This document shows, piece after piece, positions 13,773-22,286 of a stretch of 22,286 nucleotides of DNA. The notes beneath the pieces are model-generated. The model made no database searches and had not been told where the DNA came from. It saw only the letters and a program-made list of their open reading frames with translations. Within the stretch, counting starts at the first letter, position 1. Each line of letters starts with the position of its first letter. Source of the DNA: Fibrobacterota bacterium (GTDB lineage: Bacteria; Fibrobacterota; Chitinivibrionia; Chitinivibrionales; Chitinispirillaceae); the NCBI GenBank assembly GCA_023412475.1, contig JAEYNR010000002.1, positions 1 through 22,286 on the forward strand, read 5' to 3'. The translations under genes were made by a program, and so were the position numbers.

Positions 13773-16436
13773 ATGAAAAAGGCAGAGAAAAATCAGAAAG
13801 TTGCTTTTAGGTATACTACTTTTCTGCTCTTTTTTCTTTCGTTTTTCGCTTTTGCAGAACAGATCTGTGAGCTGAAACTAACTACGTGTCCGGAGGACTT
13901 CAACGGAGATACCTTATATGTTTCTCCACAGATAGTAGCACTTTCATCAACGATTTATACCTGTGAACCAGCCGAAGTAATCGAAGGACTGACCCAGACT
14001 GGTGCTCCGCCTTCAATTTTTTTTGTAATCGACCATTCATACAGCATGAATGGTCTAGGCAACACATGGCCTGGAAATGATGTAAACGGGACCAGATTCA
14101 ATGTAACACGCGATCTGATCGACACCGTATACAAAACGCATCCTGATGCAGAAATAGGAATGGCTGTATTCAGAGAAGTTCTTTATTTTGACAGTCGGGA
14201 CAACAACTTGTTTGTTCAGCTTGAAGGACAAGGCAACCAGTCTTACATGCCCCTTCTTCAGCTTGATAAAAATGTCAGGGGTAACACCACCGGATTACAG
14301 GCACTTAAAGACATTCTCAAAACAACCACAATAACTCGTCGTAACAGCATGTACAACAGAAATGTTACTTGTGTAGACCTTGTATATAACCCAACTTTTT
14401 CAACCACCGGAAACACCAACATCAATAATGCCATGGATGCCGCTTTGCAGGCCATGAAATCTGCAAAAAATCCTCCGGAACGTCAATTCATTATCTTCTT
14501 GTCTGATGGTGAACCACATCCTACCGATTCTACCATAGCGGGTTACCAGGATATCCTTCGCCGCCATGGCGGGAAAGATCCTTTCTATTTTCAGAATGCT
14601 ACTTCTACTCCCACTACTTTTACAGTTTATTTCTCCAATAATGACACTATCCCTCCGGCCAGCCTTACCACTATGACCGCCAATATAAAAGCAAATGGAT
14701 ATTCCAGCTCCAACAGTGCTAGTGACATCTGGATATTAAAAACCGATTATGATGCCCTCATGTCCTTATTCATGAAAAAGATAATCAAACCTATTATGAG
14801 TCTTACCACAGGTGTGGCTACTTCCATGACAATCAATAATGTCATATCAACAACCCTGGAAGACAGTGGCTTTATTTTCTCTGGTCTATTTCCACTTGAT
14901 CATAGCGCCACCAGATTCGACATACAAATCCGATATCATCTTACAAATTTAGAGAACAATTCACAGAAAGATACTCTTACCAATGTTCAATTTTATGTGG
15001 CACGTAAAGAAGGGATAGAGTTAAGCGATGGACTAAGCAGCTATTGCTGGGATAAAGCAACATTATCTCTTCTGCACAACGGAAAGAAGGTGACAAGTAT
15101 CGATGAATCTATGGAAAAACTGGAAATCCGCTTTGATCCGGGAAATCACAACTATCAGTCAGTTGCAGTAGATGTCACTCATATACAAGGAGAAAAACGC
15201 GATCTTGAAAAATTCACTCTGGACAAGAAAGATAATCTCTGGACTAAAACATTTGTCCGTAAAATAGATTCAGCCCATCCCGGAGATAATATCCTTCAGC
15301 ATCAAATGTATGACTCTATTGTAGTTGTTTACCGGAACCCACAAATTCCACTCGATACTATCCGTATAGCAGTACCATTTTCTGTAAGCAATGCGATTAA
15401 AGCTAGCAGCGCCACTTATAATGATACCGATGCTGATGGCTTTATCGACAGCATATTTCTGGCTGTAGATGCTAACTTGGATAAAGGAACCGTTGATCTC
15501 CTGGAAGCTCTAATAACTCTGCCATCATTCAGAAATTTTGTTATCGAGTCTATAAAGCCGGCCCCTATGGGTATCGCTATCAGAGTCAGAGAGCAGAGTC
15601 AGACACCACGAACTTATGTAACCACCAATGATGTGATACAACTGCAAGGCGGTGTTCTTCCGGGAGGTGGAATGCTTGAGGGCGGATCGATTGTGGTAAT
15701 CGACAAAGTGGCACCTGTTATTAACAGGGCTGAACTGGTCACTAATGCAGCAGAAAAAGATTCCCTGAGAGTTTATTTTTCAGAACCTGTGGAAAATTTC
15801 GAGAGTACCAGGCCATTTCTCTTTAAAACACCTAAAGGAGATGAATATCAGGTTTTTCTCGAGAATGGTAGTTTAAGCGATGATTATTATTTAGCCGCAA
15901 TCCGGCAGATTCAATCCGCTTCGTCCATAAGCCCCCAGGATTCCATCTGGATTAACACTGCGGCTTCAATTACTGATAAAAATCATAATATTCAATCCAA
16001 TCAGCTTAACAGAAGAGTTACTCTGAAAATTAAACAGATCCCGTATACGCTAATACCCGATGCTATAAACAACCCGTTTGTACCCGGCAATCTGATTCCT
16101 GCACCTGTCCAGGAAGCTTACAGGAATGAGGGCCGTTTACAGGAGCTGGATTTGAATAAAGGAGGTATTATCATCGTGGTAAAACCGGAAAACCAGTTGA
16201 GGCCACATGTAGAATTATCTGGTAAAGTTTCTATCTTTGATGTGGTTAAAAACACAGTCATAGAAAATAAACCAATGGTTTTTGATAAGGTAAGTAAAAA
16301 ACTCTTTTTTGTATGGAACGGAGTAAACCATAAGAATAGAAAAGTGGCTACCGGGACATATCTTGCTGTACTGGAGATGAGTGATAACATGGGTTTCGAG
16401 CAAACACGTACAATTCCTGTCGGGATAAAAAGATGA
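13773..16436 (+). CDS. secreted von Willebrand A protein with FlgD-like C-terminus
   Basis: An 887-residue exported protein. The signal peptide has a basic start and a Phe-rich core, and is likely cleaved after FAFA (28/29). Then comes a short Cys-containing module (C32, C39, C64), followed by a VWA domain from about residue 80 with MIDAS residues DHSYS (D87, S89, S91), T215 and D245 in FLSDGE. This fold binds metal-dependent ligands. Near 551-556 DTDADG resembles a calcium-binding loop. About 645-690 (beginning DKVAPVI and containing VYFSEPVE) is Ig-like of the SbsA type. The end, about 795-887, with FVWNGVNHKNRKVATGTYLAVL, is FlgD-Ig-like, as in proteins exported by FCB-group bacteria. ATG at 13773 follows AAGGA. 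The next gene overlaps by 4 bases. Confidence 0.85.
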   Translation: MKKAEKNQKVAFRYTTFLLFFLSFFAFAEQICELKLTTCPEDFNGDTLYVSPQIVALSSTIYTCEPAEVIEGLTQTGAPPSIFFVIDHSYSMNGLGNTWPGNDVNGTRFNVTRDLIDTVYKTHPDAEIGMAVFREVLYFDSRDNNLFVQLEGQGNQSYMPLLQLDKNVRGNTTGLQALKDILKTTTITRRNSMYNRNVTCVDLVYNPTFSTTGNTNINNAMDAALQAMKSAKNPPERQFIIFLSDGEPHPTDSTIAGYQDILRRHGGKDPFYFQNATSTPTTFTVYFSNNDTIPPASLTTMTANIKANGYSSSNSASDIWILKTDYDALMSLFMKKIIKPIMSLTTGVATSMTINNVISTTLEDSGFIFSGLFPLDHSATRFDIQIRYHLTNLENNSQKDTLTNVQFYVARKEGIELSDGLSSYCWDKATLSLLHNGKKVTSIDESMEKLEIRFDPGNHNYQSVAVDVTHIQGEKRDLEKFTLDKKDNLWTKTFVRKIDSAHPGDNILQHQMYDSIVVVYRNPQIPLDTIRIAVPFSVSNAIKASSATYNDTDADGFIDSIFLAVDANLDKGTVDLLEALITLPSFRNFVIESIKPAPMGIAIRVREQSQTPRTYVTTNDVIQLQGGVLPGGGMLEGGSIVVIDKVAPVINRAELVTNAAEKDSLRVYFSEPVENFESTRPFLFKTPKGDEYQVFLENGSLSDDYYLAAIRQIQSASSISPQDSIWINTAASITDKNHNIQSNQLNRRVTLKIKQIPYTLIPDAINNPFVPGNLIPAPVQEAYRNEGRLQELDLNKGGIIIVVKPENQLRPHVELSGKVSIFDVVKNTVIENKPMVFDKVSKKLFFVWNGVNHKNRKVATGTYLAVLEMSDNMGFEQTRTIPVGIKR

Positions 16437-19400
16437 AAGTGATTAAATCGCTCCTATTATTCATTTTTGTGGGTGTCATTTCAGCATCTACCAATGCAGC
16501 TCAACTGTGCATAGTACGTCTTGATTGTCCGCCAAATTATCATAATGACACGATCAGGGTGGCAAATAATGTAGTTGCTCTTAACCGCACGTTTACTCAT
16601 TGTACACCGGATTCGATTAATGAGACTCTTCCGGGTAAAGGGGCAGATACAATATCTGTTTTCTTTCTCATTGATCACTCTTCAAGTATGAGCATAATGG
16701 ATTCCACTGCAATCAGATATCGGGTGGTTAATCAACTTATCGATTCAATCTATGCCATTTCACCTGCATCAGAAATCGGGCTGGCTGTTTTTTCTAACCA
16801 ACTGCTCCATAGCTCCAGTGATGATCCTTTCTATGTCCAATTAGATTCCAGGTGGCATGATTCTTATGTGCCTCTAAGCCGCCTCTCCGGTAAGATTAAC
16901 AATGTTTCTGCAGTAGAAAAACTGAAGAGCAGTATTGTATTGTCTGCAGAAAAGGACTACTTCAACAACTTTAAACTGCTCAACGGTAATTATTCTCCTA
17001 CCGGACGCAAGGATACTTTAGGAAACAATCTGGGGTATAATGGAACAACCGATATCTCTCTGGCTTTCGATGCCGCCAGAAAAGCCTTCCTTAATGCGGC
17101 AAATCCAAAAGAGAAACAATATATAGTTTTTCTCTCAGACGGAATTTCGCAGAATGTCGATATTGAAAGGAAAACCAGTGAGCTGGACTATATAACAGGG
17201 GCTGGGGTTCCGACAACGTTTACTGCGTTTTTTGTCAATGTCAACAAACCAATACCACAGCAAATCTCTTCTATGACAGAAAATATCCGGGCAAATGGAT
17301 ATTCATCAAATAATGTGAATAGTAAAGAATGGAAAACGATGGGCAGTGAGTCTGAGCTTTTAGGTTCACTGCTTGGAAGGTTATCAATAGGTGCTGGTAC
17401 AGAATATTACACCAGTTATCCGAAAAAACTGACCCTTAACGGCATTGCAGGTGAAAAGTTCGATGATTCTCTGGCTTATTTGCCAAAAATCATACCCCTG
17501 ACCGGCAAATACACACAAGTTGATATTTCTTTCTCTTTTCGCTGGAATTCTCCGATAGATAAGGATGAAACCAGGACATTTTCCACCACAATCATGCAAA
17601 GCGATAATCCAGACCGGTTACCGGATAGCTGTTTTGAACAGGGGACATTGCAGTTTTTGTATCAGGGAAACCAGATATCTAATATTGAGGCACAGCAGCG
17701 AAACCTGGAGGTCCGTTTTTTTCCTCCACAGGGGTTTGAGGCAGATACAGTTGAAATCACTGTTTCCAACAGCACAAGTACAGATTCTATCAAACTGAAA
17801 GCTTTCAGATCTGGAGAATATTACTCGGCCGTTTTCAGCCGTGAATACGGAACGCCAAGAGTGGATAATGTGCTTCAGAATGCTTTTACAGATAGCGTAA
17901 TTGCATTTTACAGAAACCAAGATCTTCCTCTGGATACTTTGCGGATTTCAGCAAGAGTGACAGAACCCAGTGATATTGCAGTTCGGTCCGCATACTATCT
18001 TGATACAAATGCAAATGGGTATCCTGACATTATCCGGGTAGTTCAGGGAACAGAGAAACTGAGCCCTTCAGATATTGCTCTTGTTAAGCCAAATATTACT
18101 TTATTGACTCCCCGTTCATTATCTGTCATAAATGTAATCGCTTCACCTGTTGGATTCGATATAATTCTTGATGAACCTGCGGGTGTGCTTCCCTTTACCG
18201 GTATTTTCCCTGATGAGCGGCTCTATATTGACAGGACATCAGGATTGCCCGATGGCGGGGAACTACCCCAGACAGACGTTCCCATCTCAGACAGCATGGC
18301 ACCGGTCATTATCTCAGGAACCTACTTTGATCATGCTGAAAAACCGGTGACAGATACCATCGAAGTAGTCTTTTCTGAAAAGATTAATCCTTCTTTAGAT
18401 CCAAATCCTTTCGAGTTTTTCAGTGTTTCACAAAACAAAATTTACAGTTTATCTCTGAGACATCTCAAAGATGACAGTGTTTCGCTTTATTCGGTTTTAC
18501 CTGTCATTGCCGGTACACCTGATCCCATGAAAGGTGATTCAATCAAAATCCGGCCATTAAGCGGAATTAAAGATGATAAAAATGTTGAACAACAAAACCC
18601 CGGTAATATCAGACGGGCAATGCAGTATTATTTATTGTATACCATTTCCGGAGCAGCTTATTTCGACCAGACTGGTGATGGCCTTATAGACATGGTCAAG
18701 GTATATATGCCTGTAGCTGCGGATTCCATGCTGCTGGATAAACTATACGAAACCATTTCTCTTCCTGCACATCGAAACTTTACCTATAGTAAGAAGGATA
18801 TTATCCCCTGCGATGAAGGATTTATCATAAATGTTAAACAGCCTGAAACTACAGTCCCTTATACTGCCACAGACAGCAGCGATATTTTAAATATCTCCTA
18901 TACTGAAGCACTTAATGGCAGCCTGATAAAGCCGGTAAGCGTTCCAATTGATGACAGCCTTGCCCCGGTGATTATTGAGGCTTTTTACATTCCTTCAAAG
19001 GGATCTTCGGAACTCGAAACCGATTCTCTTATAGTAACATTATCAGAAAATATTGCGGTTCCCTCGAGTACTCAGCCATTTACATTCTTTGATCCCATTG
19101 CCGGAAAAAGCTATTCTATGGAGCTGAAATATTCCAGAGCAGACAGACAGTCAGTTTACATATTTAGTATTCTTGATATTATAGGAAAAGAATATCCGCA
19201 GGCTGTGGACTCTGTGTGTATTAATCCTTCTTCTGGTGTAAGAGATTTAAAAGAAAATATTCAGGATTCCTTGAACCGATATACTCATCTCAAATTCAAG
19301 GCACAAGAGTATGATTATCAGATAATTTCCTATCCTAACCCCTTTGACCCTCAGAAATCTCTCATTCCTCCTGGAATTGTAACTAATTATGGCCTGAAAC

Positions 19401-19717
19401 AAAACAGGGGAGTGGTAATTATCGCAGAACCATCAACCCCGATGGCGGGCTATGTTGATCTTATGGGGGAAATGATTTTATACGATGTCGTAGGAAACAA
19501 AGTCAGGAGTATTAAAGGGGAGAAGGTGCGGACAGGAAAAGGACTCTATTTTGTATGGAATGGTGAGAACCCAAAGAAGCGTCTTGTGGGCACTGGTACC
19601 TATCTGGCGGTAATAACACTGAGTGACACTCAGGGTTTTAAGACTATTAAGAAGCACAAGATTGGTATCCGGCGATATGTTTACACTGATAAGTATTTTT
19701 CATTTGAAACCCATTGA
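16433..19717 (+). CDS. second secreted VWA protein, expanded paralogue
   Basis: A 1094-residue paralogue of the preceding protein with the same order: signal peptide (about 1-23), Cys module (C26, C32, C57), VWA with MIDAS DHSSS (D81, S83, S85), T206 and D236 in FLSDG, and FlgD-like C-terminus preceded by YPNPFDP. It differs in having two consecutive copies of a calcium-loop plus Ig-like unit: DTNANG (about 524) with DSMAPVII, then DQTGDG (about 745) with DSLAPVII. The duplication accounts for its extra length. It ends in a short aromatic tail after KIGIRR. The ATG overlaps the previous stop (ATGA), indicating coupled translation and a tandem duplication. Confidence 0.85.
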   Translation: MKVIKSLLLFIFVGVISASTNAAQLCIVRLDCPPNYHNDTIRVANNVVALNRTFTHCTPDSINETLPGKGADTISVFFLIDHSSSMSIMDSTAIRYRVVNQLIDSIYAISPASEIGLAVFSNQLLHSSSDDPFYVQLDSRWHDSYVPLSRLSGKINNVSAVEKLKSSIVLSAEKDYFNNFKLLNGNYSPTGRKDTLGNNLGYNGTTDISLAFDAARKAFLNAANPKEKQYIVFLSDGISQNVDIERKTSELDYITGAGVPTTFTAFFVNVNKPIPQQISSMTENIRANGYSSNNVNSKEWKTMGSESELLGSLLGRLSIGAGTEYYTSYPKKLTLNGIAGEKFDDSLAYLPKIIPLTGKYTQVDISFSFRWNSPIDKDETRTFSTTIMQSDNPDRLPDSCFEQGTLQFLYQGNQISNIEAQQRNLEVRFFPPQGFEADTVEITVSNSTSTDSIKLKAFRSGEYYSAVFSREYGTPRVDNVLQNAFTDSVIAFYRNQDLPLDTLRISARVTEPSDIAVRSAYYLDTNANGYPDIIRVVQGTEKLSPSDIALVKPNITLLTPRSLSVINVIASPVGFDIILDEPAGVLPFTGIFPDERLYIDRTSGLPDGGELPQTDVPISDSMAPVIISGTYFDHAEKPVTDTIEVVFSEKINPSLDPNPFEFFSVSQNKIYSLSLRHLKDDSVSLYSVLPVIAGTPDPMKGDSIKIRPLSGIKDDKNVEQQNPGNIRRAMQYYLLYTISGAAYFDQTGDGLIDMVKVYMPVAADSMLLDKLYETISLPAHRNFTYSKKDIIPCDEGFIINVKQPETTVPYTATDSSDILNISYTEALNGSLIKPVSVPIDDSLAPVIIEAFYIPSKGSSELETDSLIVTLSENIAVPSSTQPFTFFDPIAGKSYSMELKYSRADRQSVYIFSILDIIGKEYPQAVDSVCINPSSGVRDLKENIQDSLNRYTHLKFKAQEYDYQIISYPNPFDPQKSLIPPGIVTNYGLKQNRGVVIIAEPSTPMAGYVDLMGEMILYDVVGNKVRSIKGEKVRTGKGLYFVWNGENPKKRLVGTGTYLAVITLSDTQGFKTIKKHKIGIRRYVYTDKYFSFETH

Positions 19718-19731
19718 GATGGATTCCCCTT

Positions 19732-22020
19732 ATGGCTGTGAAAAAAAATAGCCTGTTTACAGGCTTTATAATACTGTTTTTATCATCGATTGCTCTTTCA
19801 GACGGACTGCCCGGAGAGTTTCTTATCTCTGATCAATGGCGGACGTTTTTCAGATTTTATTCTCCTTTGTCTAATCCTGCCTTTATGCTGGAACAGTCAC
19901 ACAGTTCTATTCGGGGTGTTTTATCGTTGTCTCCGGATAATGTTGCCACCCTGTGGGAGTCTGGCATCGTTGTACCTGTGGGTTATTACCACGCATTCGG
20001 GCTGACTGTACTGGGCGAGAACGGCAGGGCAGTTAATGATGCCGGTTCAGAGATACTGTTTGGTAACTCCAGCAAAAACGTCAGATCAAGAAATAGTAAT
20101 TACCTCTATTCTTTATCATACGCAATTAATCCTGTAGGAAAATTGAGTACTGGAATCAATCTGAATATAATCAGTCAGGGTAATTTTGGTGACCCCTCTT
20201 TTGGAATGGGCATGGATCTTGGTGTCAGCTATCGCCTTTTATATCATCCGCTGCTTGGTTATCACATGATAGGTCTGACATTTCAAAATATTGTCAGCAC
20301 AAAAACCGGGATCTATGAAAAGATGCCACAATCAGCACAGATAAAGGGCGATTATAAGGTATCACTTTTACAGAACCGAATAAATTTCCATTTTCAGGGA
20401 AATCTGTCAGATTTTCTGACCAATTCAGAAAATTTTCTCAGTGATAAAAAGATGGAGTGGGGTTTGTTTTTACAGGGAGGAGTCAGGGTTCTTCCATTCT
20501 TATCGATTTATACATTCGGAGAATTCGGAGATTCCAGGGAAATCGATTATTGGGGGATTACTACAGAGATTAATGTGCCTCAGATAAACGGGGGAAGAGA
20601 TCTGAGTATGGCATATCAATACAGAAGCGATCTCAGTGACAAACTTAACGGTTCCCATTCTATTTATTTAAGAGGTGAAATAGGTAAGAGCCGGGAAGAA
20701 AAAGCGGCATCAAGAATTTTGCAGTCGCTAAGTTTGAACGCAAACGAATTGTATAACAAGGCTCTTAAACTTTATCATAAATCTGATTTCTGGAACGCTT
20801 ACTTTTTATTTATCCGCTTATGGATAGAGTATCCTGATTTCTACAGAAATGATTATGTTCTTCTTCACGCAGGGTCCTGCCTCGAAAAAATGGACATGAG
20901 AGAGGAAGCCATCAAGACATATCTAGGGCTAAGGGAAAGCTATTCATCAAGTTTTCTGGTACCCCAGGCAGACCTGGGTCTGATGCGTGTGTTTTATCGT
21001 CAAGGTGCATATAGTGCTGTAAACAGCTACTTCTCGGAAATTAATCGCCCTTCAGTTGAAGATTCAATCAAGTTTCATGGCTGCTATTTGATGGGAGAAT
21101 CGTTATTACGGCAATCTGAATATAGAAAAGCAATTGCCTATTTCGAAATGGTCCCTTACAATCACCCTGATTATATTTTCGCACAGCACTCCCTTGCTTC
21201 TGTACATGCTCTGATGAATTCGGGATTTCACCTGAGCACCGCAAATCTTGAGAATTGTATCAATGCAAAGCCTTCTACCGAAGAACAGCGTGAGATAGTA
21301 AATCGTTCACTGGTCTTTCTGGGATATATCTTCTATGAAGAAAACACTCTTTCCAAGGCTGTGACTGCTTTGCGAATGGTACCATCAAACAGTTACTATT
21401 ATGAAGACGCTTTACTGGGTTTAGGGTGGGCAGCGATTAAGGCACATCAGTGGAATGATTGTATTGATGCAGGTTTGAAACTGGCACAGACAAGCAGCAA
21501 ATTCATAATGCAGTGTGAAGGAGCCCTTTTGCAGTCCTACGGCCATATTCTGGAAAAAAGATATCCTTTGGCGCAACTTCTTCTGGAAGCGATCAATAAA
21601 AGAATTGGTAATTTTCAGAAACTCACCTACGATTCCCTTAATGCCAGAAAAATGCTCTATGAGAGTGACCGAATCGAATACGGATTTTTTGCGGAAAAGG
21701 TAAACCGGCTGGCACAACGCGGTACAAACGTCAACAGCAAGGAACCAGACAGCCTTCATACGGTACAGGTTAAATTCAAAGAAAAAATAGATGATTATCT
21801 TCTTTTTGCAGATGAATTTAAAAGAACGAGCTTTTTCGAACGCAATTTCAGTACTGTAAAAGAGGACATAGAATATGCTTTGGCAAAGGTCTGGAAAATA
21901 ATGAGTAATCCTGAAAGAGCAGAACTTCTTGGCAAAGACAAGGCCCTGACCGACGAGATAGAAAAGCTTAAAAAAGAGATCGATAGAATTCACAGCGAGT
22001 CTGCTCCGACTGAGGAATGA
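19732..22020 (+). CDS. PorV-like outer-membrane barrel fused to TPR domain
   Basis: About 762 residues. From the ATG at 19732, MAVKKNSLFTGFIILFLSSIALSDG is a clear signal peptide. A TTG at 19714 in the same frame overlaps the previous stop but would add an odd extension. Residues about 30-325 look like a PorV/PorQ or UPF0164-type outer-membrane beta-barrel (SPLSNPAFM, then FGMGMDLGVSYRLLYH and GLTFQNI). About 338-640 is helical with tetratricopeptide-like repeats (KSDFWNAYFLFIRLWIEYPD, SEYRKAIAYFEMVPYNHPD). The end is a Lys/Glu coiled coil (about 741-756). PorV-like proteins escort type IX secretion substrates, so this protein may handle the two upstream VWA proteins. That link is inferred from adjacency and coupling. 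Confidence 0.8.
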   Translation: MAVKKNSLFTGFIILFLSSIALSDGLPGEFLISDQWRTFFRFYSPLSNPAFMLEQSHSSIRGVLSLSPDNVATLWESGIVVPVGYYHAFGLTVLGENGRAVNDAGSEILFGNSSKNVRSRNSNYLYSLSYAINPVGKLSTGINLNIISQGNFGDPSFGMGMDLGVSYRLLYHPLLGYHMIGLTFQNIVSTKTGIYEKMPQSAQIKGDYKVSLLQNRINFHFQGNLSDFLTNSENFLSDKKMEWGLFLQGGVRVLPFLSIYTFGEFGDSREIDYWGITTEINVPQINGGRDLSMAYQYRSDLSDKLNGSHSIYLRGEIGKSREEKAASRILQSLSLNANELYNKALKLYHKSDFWNAYFLFIRLWIEYPDFYRNDYVLLHAGSCLEKMDMREEAIKTYLGLRESYSSSFLVPQADLGLMRVFYRQGAYSAVNSYFSEINRPSVEDSIKFHGCYLMGESLLRQSEYRKAIAYFEMVPYNHPDYIFAQHSLASVHALMNSGFHLSTANLENCINAKPSTEEQREIVNRSLVFLGYIFYEENTLSKAVTALRMVPSNSYYYEDALLGLGWAAIKAHQWNDCIDAGLKLAQTSSKFIMQCEGALLQSYGHILEKRYPLAQLLLEAINKRIGNFQKLTYDSLNARKMLYESDRIEYGFFAEKVNRLAQRGTNVNSKEPDSLHTVQVKFKEKIDDYLLFADEFKRTSFFERNFSTVKEDIEYALAKVWKIMSNPERAELLGKDKALTDEIEKLKKEIDRIHSESAPTEE

Positions 22021-22161
22021 AAAACTGAAATCCCGTTGTTTCGTCTCTTCAGGTAACCCAAGCTTTGAGTATTGGGAGGATAGAAAGAAAGAATAAGGAA
22101 TATAATACAGATGCTGAGCATATTTTGCGCTTCAGGATTAAGGATTGCCTCATTAGAGGCG
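22021..22161. other. short intergenic region, 3' exon side of intron
   Basis: No gene or clear terminator follows the barrel/TPR gene. A small palindrome GCCTC-ATTA-GAGGC (22147-22160) directly abuts the intron end and may be part of the insertion target. Confidence 0.4.
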
Positions 22162-22230
22162 GTAGAGTAGACGCGGGTTTCCGCCGCGCCCCTCGTCAAA
22201 CCGTACGTACAGATTTCCCGTATACGGCTT
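22162..22230 (-). mobile_element. group II intron 3' end, domains V and VI
   Basis: On the minus strand, 22230-22198 reads as a 33-base domain V. It has the AGC catalytic triad (AAGCCGTA), an inner stem with a GAAA-containing loop, the CG bulge, and TACGGTTT closing the stem through a G-U pair. Domain VI follows: CGCGG/CCGCG around CGGAAAC, then CTACTCTAC with an unpaired A seven bases from the likely 3' end at 22162. The intron ends in AC, as these introns do (AY). The catalytic core, 5' end and any reverse transcriptase/maturase would lie beyond base 22286, so whether the intron is complete cannot be judged. Confidence 0.8.
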
Positions 22231-22286
22231 ACCAATCGATTTCACACAGAAAGCACACACAAATAGCCAAGATTAGAGAGGCTCCC

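Noticed and set aside
21421..21993. 190-codon frame on the minus strand
   Set aside because: Antisense to the barrel/TPR gene, and its composition is that of complemented coding sequence.
21990..22235. 81-codon frame on the minus strand
   Set aside because: It runs through intron domains V and VI and into intergenic DNA, and shows no protein family features.

Overview
The window is a stretch of bacterial chromosome, moderately AT-rich, from a Gram-negative organism. The outer-membrane and secreted proteins on the right (a lipoprotein, two von Willebrand A proteins with FlgD-like C-termini, and a PorV-like barrel joined to TPRs) look like those of Fibrobacterota/Chitinivibrionia or another FCB-superphylum lineage. 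That placement is an inference, since no rRNA or other marker gene is present.

Left part, 1-3180, reads leftward and looks acquired. From right to left it holds a truncated tyrosine recombinase (2717-3178), a CPBP-type intramembrane protease (1654-2355), a polytopic membrane protein with a 25-codon upstream ORF (468-1389), and a possible 44-codon ORF (294-428). The 8-mer GCACAACA (minus strand) follows each of the last three coding units, and further GC-rich repeats are shared between the gaps. This resembles a small integron-like cassette array with the recombinase pointing the same way as its cassettes.

3179-4447 has no convincing gene. It carries an 88-bp direct repeat, a tandem AT-rich repeat that recurs inverted at about 7033-7126, and a strong stem-loop ahead of cstA. 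Then come cstA (4448-6232) and a DUF6141-like membrane protein (6312-6833), a possible terminator, and a gene of unknown function (7322-8074) flanked by degenerate repeats.

8378-11906 is a leftward tryptophan operon, trpE-trpG-trpC-trpF, with 4-bp overlaps at E/G and C/F and a 24-bp gap at G/C. It lacks trpD, trpB and trpA, so chorismate-to-anthranilate and the two middle steps are encoded here, and the phosphoribosyl transfer and final synthase steps must be encoded elsewhere. A TATAAT box lies 65 bp ahead of trpE.

12600-22020 reads rightward. A putative lipoprotein ends at a good rho-independent terminator. A new candidate promoter then precedes three tightly coupled genes: two paralogous secreted VWA proteins and a PorV-like beta-barrel/TPR protein. 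The simplest reading is a surface adhesion or envelope system in which the barrel/TPR protein helps export or anchor the two VWA proteins. It is the best candidate here for an undescribed system.

The right edge (22162-22230, minus strand) contains domains V and VI of a group II intron. Its body and any maturase lie beyond the window.
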